From contig NZ_JAIELN010000008.1 in assembly GCF_019753045.1 (NCBI RefSeq), positions 62,001 through 126,000 of the forward strand: a DNA stretch of 64,000 nt, read 5' to 3'. Position numbers and translations under genes: made by a program. Shown here piece after piece: positions 54,397 to 62,897 of the stretch. Within the stretch, counting starts at the first letter, position 1; every line of letters begins with the position of its first letter. This DNA comes from Hyphomicrobium sp. (lineage in GTDB: Bacteria; Pseudomonadota; Alphaproteobacteria; Rhizobiales; Hyphomicrobiaceae). The notes under the pieces were generated by a model. The model had not been told where the DNA came from and made no database searches. It worked only from the letters and a program-made list of their open reading frames with translations.

Positions 54397-56142
54397 TTAC
54401 TGCAGCGGATACAGCAAAACCGTATCCCAGAAATCGCAATTGTACGTAGCGCGGTAGCTCGAGCGTCCGTTCGTCGAGAGAGGAATGTCCTGAACGAGGT
54501 AGCTCGCGTTGCTGCCTGCGTATTTCGGCCAGGGCGAGTTCCCCGAACCGTTCGGATTGCCCGTTGCGGCGAAGTTGGTCCACGCGGCAACCAGCTGATC
54601 GGAGAGATTGCTTTCCGTCTGATTGAGATCGCGAGGCATCCCGGTCGCTTGGTCCAGGTTCACGCCGAGCTGGCCGCCATGCCAGTTGTTGAAGAGGAAC
54701 TGGATGTCGATCGTGTGCGCGGCGTTCGGTTTGAAGCCTGGCATTTTCGGGAAGTAGTAGGGCGCGTCGGAGTAGGTGAAGTCATAGGCGTAGGTAGGAA
54801 TCTGTGGCGCCCAAAGATTCAGGACGTGATCTGCCTGACATTTCTGCGCATCCGTCGTCACCCTATTGTAGGCTTTCATCGGATCGTTGCCGTAGGCCGA
54901 CAACGGATACTGATTGAGAACCGCAGTCGCCGTTCCTGCCGGATAGGCCGGCGGTGCGCCACCGGGACCAGCGTTGCCTGAGTAAGTTTTCGTAACCGCG
55001 GCCGTGTATTGATCCGCTGTCATTGGTACCTGAGGCGGTCCGGAGAAGTACTCGGTAATGCTGATACCGAAATTGCCTTCGTCGCGAACGCGGCCGCCCA
55101 TGGTCGGCATCTTGTTATACTGTCCGGTGGTCCACGCCTTTTGGGGAGCAATCGGAATAACTGTGCCGTCAACGAAAGGACCCGTGATGTAAGGCCCGTT
55201 GGCGTTCGGCGTGCCCTGGAGCTGCAGAATTCTTGCGGCCGTCAGATCTCTGAGACACGCAGCTGCCGGCTTGCCCGAGGTCGTGGGACATCCCGCTGCG
55301 GCAGCAAAGTTCTGCCCGTTTGTTTGGGCCGTAGACGCTGCCGGGAGATTGGGCAGAGGTCCGCTCTCATAAATTGCCCGGCTGAAGAGATTGGCCGAGA
55401 ACGGCGAGAGGACGTTCGCGCCAGTGTCAGTTGCGCCCGCCGATTGTCCGCCAACAGCCACTTTATTCGGATCGCCTCCGAACGCCGCGATATTGCGCTG
55501 AACCCAGCGAAGTACGGCTTGAATATCCATGATGCCGTAGTTGCCCCACAGATGTCCTTCGCTGTTCAGAGCCGGATGCGAGAGATATCCGAATAGTCCC
55601 ATGCGGTAATTCAGAGTGACGACAACGGTCTCTTTTCCATCCGGGCCGCCTTGGGCAAGTTTCGTACCGTCGTAGTCATTCGATTCACCGTCGACGTTGC
55701 CGCCGCCGTGAATCCAAACGATGACGCCCTTCTTCTTATTGCTGTTGCCGGTCGTGAAAACGTTCAGATAGAGGCAGTCTTCGGTGGTGCTCGTCGGGCC
55801 CGCGAACGCACCGAGTTCAGTGACTTGCGGGCAGGTGTTGGCGAACTGCGTCGCGTCGAGCGTTCCTTTCCATCTGCTTACAGGCTGCGGCGGCTGCCAA
55901 CGAAGCTTTCCGACAGGTGGCGCGGCGTAGGGGATGCCCAAGAAAACGTTGACGCCATTCTTCGTGTATCCTTGCACCTTCCCGTCGGTGACGGAGACTG
56001 TGGGGCCGCCCTTTTTGTTGCCGTCGGAATTGTCGTCGTGCGCGAATGCCGGCGTGCATGCGATACCTGCAGCGGCTAGCGAAAGCGCAAATGCGCGTCT
56101 GCTCCATGCGCTGTGGTATCGCGGACTATAAGATCTACTCAT
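54397..56142 (-). CDS. Exported type-B carboxylesterase
   Basis: A 581-residue secreted carboxylesterase/lipase. The signal peptide includes WSRRAFALSLAAAGIACTPAFAHDD with a twin-arginine-like RR. The fold opens with the NGVNVFLGIPYAAPPVGKLRW segment and EDCLYLNV typical of type-B esterases; the oxyanion hole is WIHGGGN. The nucleophile elbow is GGQSAGATDTG, with Gln in place of the usual Glu of GESAG. Later, AHTIDIQFLFNNWHGG carries the catalytic His. ATG 56142 follows AAGGAGC; a longer reading to 56364 lacks sense. It is divergent from a close paralogue. Confidence 0.92.
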   Translation of the reverse strand: MSRSYSPRYHSAWSRRAFALSLAAAGIACTPAFAHDDNSDGNKKGGPTVSVTDGKVQGYTKNGVNVFLGIPYAAPPVGKLRWQPPQPVSRWKGTLDATQFANTCPQVTELGAFAGPTSTTEDCLYLNVFTTGNSNKKKGVIVWIHGGGNVDGESNDYDGTKLAQGGPDGKETVVVTLNYRMGLFGYLSHPALNSEGHLWGNYGIMDIQAVLRWVQRNIAAFGGDPNKVAVGGQSAGATDTGANVLSPFSANLFSRAIYESGPLPNLPAASTAQTNGQNFAAAAGCPTTSGKPAAACLRDLTAARILQLQGTPNANGPYITGPFVDGTVIPIAPQKAWTTGQYNKMPTMGGRVRDEGNFGISITEYFSGPPQVPMTADQYTAAVTKTYSGNAGPGGAPPAYPAGTATAVLNQYPLSAYGNDPMKAYNRVTTDAQKCQADHVLNLWAPQIPTYAYDFTYSDAPYYFPKMPGFKPNAAHTIDIQFLFNNWHGGQLGVNLDQATGMPRDLNQTESNLSDQLVAAWTNFAATGNPNGSGNSPWPKYAGSNASYLVQDIPLSTNGRSSYRATYNCDFWDTVLLYPLQ

Positions 56143-56514
56143 GTTTCTGCTCCTTGGCGTTTTTTTGATTCTCCGAATGCGATCGTTCGCGCTCGCCGAC
56201 AGAATTTTTCGGCGAGCAGGAGCAGCGAAGCGCGGTTTCAGAAACATTGCTCGGTGTGAGGTGTACTGAATCTCTCCGAGAGCGCACAGCCGTCCAAAAA
56301 ATTGCGCTGCGCTGCGCGCTCTTCTTTGAGAGCGACTCGATTGGTGAAGCGCGAGTGCGTGCACTCATTGACGAGATCGGTACGCTCTGAACGTAGCCGC
56401 CATTTTCATTTCATCGGAAAACTGATCGTCCCGCTTGCGGGCACATGATCCCGCGCCGACGCCCAAGTGCCGGCGCCGCGCTATTGGCTGCGATCAACCA
56501 AAGAAAATTTTGAT

Positions 56515-58206
56515 ATGGGAGTAATTGCCTTGATCAAGTCTTCCGATTATCGGGGGCGCCGGCCCCTTTCGTCGCCTCTCTCCATGTTTGCGCGAGGCAT
56601 TTGCGTGGCGTCCTTCGCGGCATTGACGTTTGCCGGAGCCGCCCTGGCGGACAATGATGGACCAACGGTCAGCACCGGCGATGGAAACGTTCGCGGGTTC
56701 AGCAAGAACGGCGTCAATATTTTCTTGGGCATCCCCTACGCCGCGCCGCCGGTCGGAAAACTTCGGTGGCAGCCGCCGCAAGCTATCAACAAATGGAAGG
56801 GCATGCTCGACGCGACGCAGTTCGCCAATACATGCCCGCAGGTGACGGAGCTCGGCGCCTTCGCCGGTCCGTCCAGCACGACCGAGGATTGCCTCTATTT
56901 AAATGTCTTCACGACGGGGAGCAGTCACAACGGGAAGAAGAAGCCGGTCATCGTGTGGATCCACGGCGGCGGCAATATCGACGGAGAGACTGTCGATTAT
57001 GATGCAAGCAAACTTGCGCAGGGTGGGCCGGACGGTGTCGCGTCGGTCGTCGTGACGATCAATTATCGCTTAGGCGTGTTTGGCTTCTTCTCGCATCCTG
57101 CAATCAATGGCGAAGGCCATCTCTGGGGCAATTACGGCGCTCTCGATCAGCAAGCCGCGCTTCGTTGGGTTCAGCGCAACATCGCGTCGTTTGGCGGAGA
57201 TCCGAACCGGGTCGCGCTCGGTGGCCAGTCCGCCGGCGCTGTCGACACGGGAGTAAACCAAGTGTCGCCCTTGGCGCACGGGCTCTTCAACAGAGCTATT
57301 TATCAGAGCTCGCCGGGCTTCTTCTCGACACTTCCGTCGGCGAGCGACGCGCTGACGAAGGGCAAGAATTTCGGCACCGCGGCAGGATGCTCAGGATCGA
57401 ACGCGGCGGCTGCAAATTGTCTGCGCGGATTGACAGCCGCTCGCATTCTTCAGCTCCAGGGCACGCCGAATGCCGACGGACAATATACGTCGGGTCCTTT
57501 TGTCGACGGAACGATCATCCCTTTGACGCCGCAGCAGGCATTCTCGAGCGGCAGGTTCAACAAGATGCCGATCATAGGTGGCGCGGTGAAGGACGAGTTC
57601 ACGTTCATAACCGGCATTACGGAATACTTCTCGGGGCCGCCGCAAGCTCCGATGACAACGGCGCAATATGCGGCGGCGGTCACCGGCCCTGCCGCGGCAC
57701 AGTATCCGCTCTCGGCATACGGCGGCGATCCGATGCTTGCTTACGAACGGTTCTTGACCGATCCGAACAAGTGCCGCGAACTTCACGTCGTGCAGCTGTG
57801 GGCGCCTCAGGTGCCGACTTATGCCTACGATTTCACCTATCAGAATGCGCCGTATTACTTTCCAAAAATGCCCGGGTTCAAACCGCTCGCCGCGCATACG
57901 ATCGATATTCAGTTCGTCTTCAATAACTGGCACGGCGGGAATTTGGGTGTGAACCTCGACCAGAACTCCGGTCAGCCGCGAGAACTCAATCAGCAAGAAA
58001 CCGGCCTGTCCGACCAGATCGTTGCGGCTTGGACGAACTTCGCGGATAGCGGCAATCCCAACGGCTCCGGAAATTCGCCTTGGCCGAAATTCGAAGGTGG
58101 AAGCGCCAAATATTTCGTCCAGGACATCCCGCTCTCGACAACGTCGATTGCGAACTTCAGAGCCGCCTACAAGTGCGATTTCTGGGATACGCAGTTGAGC
58201 TATTGA
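56515..58206 (+). CDS. Exported type-B carboxylesterase, paralogue of the divergent gene
   Basis: A 563-residue esterase closely similar to its divergent neighbour: NGVNIFLGIPYAAPPVGKLR, TTEDCLYLNVFTTG, WIHGGGN, nucleophile elbow GGQSAGAVDTG, and AHTIDIQFVFNNWHGG with the His. Both share the Gln variant of the elbow. The signal peptide lies at MFARGICVASFAALTFAGAALA, about 23 residues after ATG 56515, so the leader is longer than usual; ATG 56584 is an alternative start. Substrate unknown. The pair probably arose by local duplication. Confidence 0.92.
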   Translation: MGVIALIKSSDYRGRRPLSSPLSMFARGICVASFAALTFAGAALADNDGPTVSTGDGNVRGFSKNGVNIFLGIPYAAPPVGKLRWQPPQAINKWKGMLDATQFANTCPQVTELGAFAGPSSTTEDCLYLNVFTTGSSHNGKKKPVIVWIHGGGNIDGETVDYDASKLAQGGPDGVASVVVTINYRLGVFGFFSHPAINGEGHLWGNYGALDQQAALRWVQRNIASFGGDPNRVALGGQSAGAVDTGVNQVSPLAHGLFNRAIYQSSPGFFSTLPSASDALTKGKNFGTAAGCSGSNAAAANCLRGLTAARILQLQGTPNADGQYTSGPFVDGTIIPLTPQQAFSSGRFNKMPIIGGAVKDEFTFITGITEYFSGPPQAPMTTAQYAAAVTGPAAAQYPLSAYGGDPMLAYERFLTDPNKCRELHVVQLWAPQVPTYAYDFTYQNAPYYFPKMPGFKPLAAHTIDIQFVFNNWHGGNLGVNLDQNSGQPRELNQQETGLSDQIVAAWTNFADSGNPNGSGNSPWPKFEGGSAKYFVQDIPLSTTSIANFRAAYKCDFWDTQLSY

Positions 58207-58279
58207 TGATGCGTGCCGATGCAATGGTTGGTGGGGCCACTGCCATTGCATCGGTTTCTGCTCGTGAGGCAAAGGCAAT

Positions 58280-58948
58280 CTACGACGGCTGAACTTCAAA
58301 TCTCGCGTCTTCGATGGTGACGAGACCAGCGCTCACGGCAAGCCAGACGAGATGCGCATCGTTTTGCGCGCCGATCTTGCCTTTGATCGCGTAGTGATGA
58401 TTGCGCACTGTCTTCGTGCTGAGATTGAGCATCTCGGCGATAGCCTCGCTCGTCAGCCCTGAGGCCAGAAGGCGAAGTATTTCGGTTTCGCGAGGGCCAA
58501 GCTGGTCGATAACGCGCTCGGGTCCCGCAAGGCGATCGCTTGCGATGGCTCGCGAAATATCTTCGCTCAAGAAGCGGCCGCCGGCCGCGACGGCCTTCAC
58601 AGCCTTCACCAATTCTCCCGGAGCACTGCTCTTCGTTACGTAGCCGGATGCGCCGGCTTCGAAAGCCTTGAGCGCGAATGCGACTCCCAAGTGCATCGTG
58701 AAGATCAGGATCTTGGCGTCTTTGTCCCACTGACGAATGTGGCGCACGCCTTCGAGACCGCTCGCGCCCGGCAGCGTCAGGTCCATGACAACGACGTCCG
58801 GCCGGTGTTCCTTGTAGGCGCGATAAGCCTGCTCGGCGTCATCGGCCTCAGCGCAAACGTGAAGTCCATCCTGGCGTTCGAGCAACCGATGGTAGCCTTC
58901 ACGGACGATCGGGTGATCGTCCACGAGAAGGATCGTGACCGCACTCAT
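58280..58948 (-). CDS. NarL/FixJ-type response regulator
   Basis: A 222-residue response regulator: receiver (VTILLVDDHPIVREGYHRLL, phospho-Asp in DVVVMDLTLPGASG, Lys in YVTKSSAPGELV) and LuxR-type helix-turn-helix (LGPRETEILRLLASGLTSEA, MLNLSTKTVRNHHYAIKGKI). ATG 58948 overlaps the stop of the sensor kinase gene by ATGA, so the pair is coupled. It is convergent with the second esterase gene. Its targets are unknown. Confidence 0.95.
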   Translation of the reverse strand: MSAVTILLVDDHPIVREGYHRLLERQDGLHVCAEADDAEQAYRAYKEHRPDVVVMDLTLPGASGLEGVRHIRQWDKDAKILIFTMHLGVAFALKAFEAGASGYVTKSSAPGELVKAVKAVAAGGRFLSEDISRAIASDRLAGPERVIDQLGPRETEILRLLASGLTSEAIAEMLNLSTKTVRNHHYAIKGKIGAQNDAHLVWLAVSAGLVTIEDARFEVQPS

Positions 58949-60345
58949 GCGGTTGCCTGACAGAAGGCCATGCCATTGGGAGCGCCGAACACCGGGATGA
59001 TGGCTGCTACGCGCACACCCTTCGCGGCTTTGACGATGGACAGGCTGCCGCCAAGTGCTGCTATGCGTTCGCGCATTCCGAGAATTCCGTGGCCGTTACC
59101 GCGGCTGATATTGCTGGCGTCGCCGCCACCGTCGTCTTCCACGGTCAGGCTGATCGTGTTGCGCGCAAGGCCGACATGCTCGACCCTCAGGCGTACCTCC
59201 GTCGGCGACCCATGCTTCATCGCATTGGTCAGGCACTCCTGAGCGACGCGGTAAATGTCGATCGCTACCTGCTTCGGCAGCGCAGTCATTTTGCCGATGA
59301 CGTTCAGGCGGACGACAGCGCGGGACGCAGACTGCGTGTTGTGGTCCGATACAAGCTGGCGAAGGCTGGCTTCGAGCCCGATCTCATCGATATTCTGCGA
59401 ACGCAGACGAACGAGCGCTTCGCGAAGATTTTCCATCATGCGTTGTTGGGCGCGGGTGATCGCGCGCGCATCTTCGATGAGATCCTGACGGTCGGACGGG
59501 GATCCCGCTTCGATGCTGGCCGCGAGGGCCGCCGTTGCTGTCAAGCACTGGCCGAATTCGTCGTGGAGATCGCGTGCGAGCGCGCGGCGCTCCTCCTCCT
59601 GGACTTGAAACAGCCGGGTCGTCAGTGCCGTGCGTGCCGAGTTCGTGCGCTCCAGTTCTTCGGACAGGTCGTTGACCGCACGGGCGATCAGATTGAATTC
59701 GGCGGTACGGAACCGCGGCAGCCGCCACGCAAGGTCGCCTTGCTGCAATTTTCGCAATCCCTCGATGATGGTCCGCGCCGGGATCAGTGCATGCCCGATC
59801 ATAAGCGTAGTGAGGACAGCTATTGCTGCCGCCATCGCCATAGCGACGCCAACGACGATCGAGACTTGATGCCAAGAGAGACGGAGCGCGGCTTCCGGCT
59901 GAGCGGCGGACAGGACGTATCCTGCATCCTTGTCGCGGATGGAAAGATAGCGCTTTTGCTCGACCTGCGGACCAAAGAGGAAACCATACGTTGCCGCGAA
60001 CCAGGCAGGAGCGGGCTCGCCGAGCGCTTCGATTTGACTGCAGAGTTGACGAGGATCGACGCCGGGCGGTTTTACCATTACACAAATTCCGGGCGAAACG
60101 ATGCTTGCGGTCGCTAACGTTTCCCACTCGGGCATCGGCAGCAGCGTCTCCCTGCTTACGCCGTTTCGCCATACGAGTTTTTGCCAGTAAAGCGCTGCGA
60201 GATGCTGACTGACGCGATCCGCGGTTGCCCCTGTTTGAGCGTCGATCGAGCGATGGGCATCAACCATGACCCAGCCGATTGCGCCAGCCAGACACAACAG
60301 CACAACGGCCAAAAGGCGTCCTACGAGGCGGACCATCAAGTTCAC
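58945..60345 (-). CDS. Sensor histidine kinase of the NarX/HisKA_3 type
   Basis: A 466-residue sensor kinase: TM1 (LVGRLLAVVLLCLAGAIGWVM), a periplasmic sensor of about 130 residues with two Cys, TM2 (VSIVVGVAMAMAAAIAVLTTL), HAMP (ALIPARTIIEGLRKLQQGDL), then HisKA_3 with the phospho-His in RALARDLHDEFGQCLTATAA and an ATPase domain (QECLTNAMKHGSP, LTVEDDGGGDASN, GHGILGMRERIAAL). It transfers phosphate to the NarL-type regulator encoded next. The divergent neighbour is the proton-channel operon. Signal unknown. Confidence 0.94.
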   Translation of the reverse strand: MNLMVRLVGRLLAVVLLCLAGAIGWVMVDAHRSIDAQTGATADRVSQHLAALYWQKLVWRNGVSRETLLPMPEWETLATASIVSPGICVMVKPPGVDPRQLCSQIEALGEPAPAWFAATYGFLFGPQVEQKRYLSIRDKDAGYVLSAAQPEAALRLSWHQVSIVVGVAMAMAAAIAVLTTLMIGHALIPARTIIEGLRKLQQGDLAWRLPRFRTAEFNLIARAVNDLSEELERTNSARTALTTRLFQVQEEERRALARDLHDEFGQCLTATAALAASIEAGSPSDRQDLIEDARAITRAQQRMMENLREALVRLRSQNIDEIGLEASLRQLVSDHNTQSASRAVVRLNVIGKMTALPKQVAIDIYRVAQECLTNAMKHGSPTEVRLRVEHVGLARNTISLTVEDDGGGDASNISRGNGHGILGMRERIAALGGSLSIVKAAKGVRVAAIIPVFGAPNGMAFCQATA

Positions 60346-60524
60346 GGCTTAGCTCCCCATGTTCTGCGCCGGCTGATTTGGCACCGACAACAGCGTTATT
60401 GGCAATAGCCTAACCCATTGTCGGGCATTTTGCCCAACGTCTCGCGTGGCCTGTGCCCTTTTCGAAAACGTCGTGTTGCCTTCAGTTCTCGACCCCGGAT
60501 GGGGCTTTAACCGGCGTGGGAAGT

Positions 60525-61328
60525 GTGAACTTGGAATATCGTGGGGAATTTCGAAAGCTTCTTGGGGGCGACCCTCAGGACGAGACGCCGGCATTGTTGC
60601 GACGCACGCCGCTGCTGTACTGGATGATCTTCACCGGCGTGACCCTTTTCGCAGCGGTTCTGCTTTGGCATTTCGGGCTGATCCAGCAGATGGTCGTCAG
60701 CGACCGCACACATATCTCTTCGTTGATCGGGGTGCTCTATATCGGGGCGTCCCTGCATTGCCTCTGGCGGACCATCATCATCTCCCGCGAAGACGATGCA
60801 GCTCGGCGGGCAGGCCAACTGGTGGCCGCAGACAGCCGTCTTCTCGCTTTTCATGAGAACGCTGCGGGCGTCGCCAACGAACTCCCGAAGGGCCTCGTCA
60901 CGTCGCATATTCGCAATCTGGCGACGAAGGCCGGTCTGCAAGGAGGCGGTCGCCTCGATCAAACGCTCCTTCTGCGGGGACTGGCGGGACAGTTGCGGGG
61001 ATCCAATCACTTCGGGTCATTCGCCAGCGATACGTTGATGAAGCTCGGACTGCTCGGAACGATCGTCGGCTTCATCATGATGTTGGCTCCCATCGCCGGC
61101 CTCGATGCCGAAAATCGCGTGGCGCTCAAATCATCCATGACGCTCATGGGCGACGGCATGGCGGTCGCCATGTACACGACGCTTGCGGGTCTCGTCGGGT
61201 CGATCCTGATCAAAATACAGTACTACATGCTCGACGACGCCACGAACCGCGTCTTCAACCGCGCGGTCGGCATGACCGAGGTTCATGTCGTCTCGGCCCT
61301 CGAACGGCAATCGGCGGGAAGCAAATGA
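60525..61328 (+). CDS. MotA/TolQ/ExbB-family proton channel-like protein
   Basis: About 267 residues with three or four membrane helices: YWMIFTGVTLFAAVLLWHFG, SLIGVLYIGASLHCLWRTII, a long cytoplasmic segment, then SDTLMKLGLLGTIVGFIMML and MAVAMYTTLAGLVGSILIKI. The last two match the TolQ/ExbB/MotA channel signature (LGLLGTIVGFIM... GDGMAVAMYTTLAGL). Such proteins form the pentameric stator that turns proton flow into work on a partner. The start is uncertain: GTG 60525, GTG 60516 or TTG 60531 after GGGAAG. It overlaps the next gene by ATGA and leads a three-gene operon. Confidence 0.88.
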   Translation: MNLEYRGEFRKLLGGDPQDETPALLRRTPLLYWMIFTGVTLFAAVLLWHFGLIQQMVVSDRTHISSLIGVLYIGASLHCLWRTIIISREDDAARRAGQLVAADSRLLAFHENAAGVANELPKGLVTSHIRNLATKAGLQGGGRLDQTLLLRGLAGQLRGSNHFGSFASDTLMKLGLLGTIVGFIMMLAPIAGLDAENRVALKSSMTLMGDGMAVAMYTTLAGLVGSILIKIQYYMLDDATNRVFNRAVGMTEVHVVSALERQSAGSK

Positions 61329-61990
61329 TCGACGAGTTTGATCTCGCTTCGCGCGACGAGCCGTTCGATCCGTTTGGCGTGATGCTGTTCAAGGCGCTTC
61401 AGGTCATCGCCTTTCTGTTCTTCATCACGCTGCTGATGGTGGCGCCGGACGCGAAGAGCGGCAAGGTCGACACCAAAGCGGAATTTCTCATCACCATTTC
61501 GTGGCCGGACAACCATCCCGACGACGTCGATCTCTTCGTGCAAGATCCGCTCGGACATATCGCCTTCTATCGCCGGCGTGAGGCGGGATTCCTGGTTCTC
61601 GATCGCGACGATCGCGGTGGCGCGAATGACTTCATCCTTGTCGGGGACACGAAGGTGAATTCGCCGATCCGGCAGGAAATCGTCAGCATCCGCGGCATCG
61701 TTCCGGGCGAATATACAGTGAATGTCTACCACTTCACGGCGTCAACCGGAAAACCGGTGCCGGTATCGGTGAAGGTGGAGAGGCTCAATCCCACCGTGCA
61801 GGTCGTGCACTACGATACGATTGAACTCAACGGCAGCGGCGAAGAGAAAACGGCCGTTCGCTTCACGATGGATAAAGAGGGCCAAGTTACCGGCGTCAAC
61901 CGCGAGCAGAAGTCATTGTTACGCGAACTCGCCTCGTTCAACGGCTCGGTTTGGACCGGCATGGGCATGGACAAAGGCGACGGCAAATGA
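61325..61990 (+). CDS. Single-helix envelope protein partnering a TolQ-like channel
   Basis: A 221-residue protein with a short cytoplasmic leader, one membrane helix (VMLFKALQVIAFLFFITLLMVAP) and a periplasmic beta-rich domain (AEFLITISWPDNHPDDVDLF, VQDPLGHIAFYRRREAGFLV, VPGEYTVNVYHF). The topology is that of ExbD/TolR, but the usual membrane Asp is absent and the periplasmic part looks like a YfaP/DUF2135-type beta-sandwich (DVDLFVQDPLG). ATGA overlaps on both sides couple it to the genes before and after. Not a known ExbD. Confidence 0.7.
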   Translation: MIDEFDLASRDEPFDPFGVMLFKALQVIAFLFFITLLMVAPDAKSGKVDTKAEFLITISWPDNHPDDVDLFVQDPLGHIAFYRRREAGFLVLDRDDRGGANDFILVGDTKVNSPIRQEIVSIRGIVPGEYTVNVYHFTASTGKPVPVSVKVERLNPTVQVVHYDTIELNGSGEEKTAVRFTMDKEGQVTGVNREQKSLLRELASFNGSVWTGMGMDKGDGK

Positions 61991-62586
61991 GCCTGCAAAG
62001 CGAAATTCTCGGATTGGCGCTCGCATATGCAGCGCTCGGCGTTCTGCTGCTGATCCTGCTCACGCGTACCAATCTGTCGTTGCGTGCCAAGGCTGGTGCG
62101 GTTGTTGCGATGAGCGCTCTGTACGTCGTCGTCTTCTTCAAGCTTCAGGGTCTGCTCGGATGGTCTGCGTACGAAGGCTTGCCACCGCGATTTGAATTGT
62201 TGTGGGCGCGGGTCGTCGAAAGCAATGTCGTCAACAACGAACCCGGCGCCATCCATCTATGGGTCGAGGAACTGGACGAGAAAAATCGGCCGAGCCTCGT
62301 GCCGCGCGCGTTCGTTCTGCCCTATTCGGCGGCGCTCGCGCAGAAGGTTGAAGCGGCCAAAAACGAGCTCAAGCTCGATCACCATCTGTGGGGGAAGCCT
62401 AAAGACTTCGGTTCGGGCGGTGGTCAAGACAATCCCGGAGGCGCAGCTGTTCGCACGGGCGGCGGTATCGGAGGAGATCCATCCGGCGGGGGACTTCTCG
62501 ATTCCAAGTTTCTTGGCGGCGGTGCGCCTGCCATCGAATTCGCGCCTTTGCCCCCGCCGACGTTGCCGCCCAAAGACGCTCCGTGA
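61987..62586 (+). CDS. Membrane protein with Pro/Gly-rich periplasmic tail, third gene of channel operon
   Basis: A 199-residue protein with two membrane helices (EILGLALAYAALGVLLLILL and AKAGAVVAMSALYVVVFFKL) and a mainly periplasmic remainder: a compact domain (FELLWARVVESNVVNNEPGA, IHLWVEELDEKNRPSLVPRA) then a Gly/Pro-rich tail ending PLPPPTLPPKDAP. ATG 61987 overlaps the stop of the previous gene (ATGA). I do not recognise the family. The Pro-rich end could reach across the periplasm, as TonB does. Confidence 0.65.
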   Translation: MSLQSEILGLALAYAALGVLLLILLTRTNLSLRAKAGAVVAMSALYVVVFFKLQGLLGWSAYEGLPPRFELLWARVVESNVVNNEPGAIHLWVEELDEKNRPSLVPRAFVLPYSAALAQKVEAAKNELKLDHHLWGKPKDFGSGGGQDNPGGAAVRTGGGIGGDPSGGGLLDSKFLGGGAPAIEFAPLPPPTLPPKDAP

Positions 62587-62660
62587 TGTTCGAGGTGCGG
62601 TAGCTTCGGCTTTCACAATTAGGAAGTGCCCATAAAAATAAAAATGAGGGAGTGCTCGCG

Positions 62661-62897
62661 GTGTCCGACGACGGCAAGACCAATCCCAACAATCACGCAG
62701 CTTGGATCATAGGATGGTTCATTCTCGATGCAGTCGTCGCGCTCGCTCCACCGATTTACTGGGCCTTTGACCGCAACAGAACCGCGATCCTTGGACTGCC
62801 GGCCGTCGTGACCTACTTCGTTGCCGTAGCGGTTTTCATAACGGCGAGCATCGTAGCGGCTTATCTGGCTGAAGCCCGTTCAGGGAAGGCCGGCTGA
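62661..62897 (+). CDS. Small membrane partner of a sodium:solute symporter
   Basis: A 78-residue protein with two membrane helices (AAWIIGWFILDAVVALAPPI and VVTYFVAVAVFITASIVAAY). Layout and position resemble the small DUF485/DUF3311/DUF4212-type proteins that go before SSS transporters. GTG 62661 has GAGGGAG at good spacing; GTG 62652 is too close to it. Its stop overlaps the symporter start by one base (TGATG). Its exact family is not certain. Confidence 0.7.
   Translation: MSDDGKTNPNNHAAWIIGWFILDAVVALAPPIYWAFDRNRTAILGLPAVVTYFVAVAVFITASIVAAYLAEARSGKAG

Noticed and set aside
60525-61990. Plain ExbB-ExbD or TolQ-TolR pair
   Set aside because: The first protein fits, but the second has no membrane Asp and a different periplasmic domain, and no tonB, tolA or tolB is nearby.
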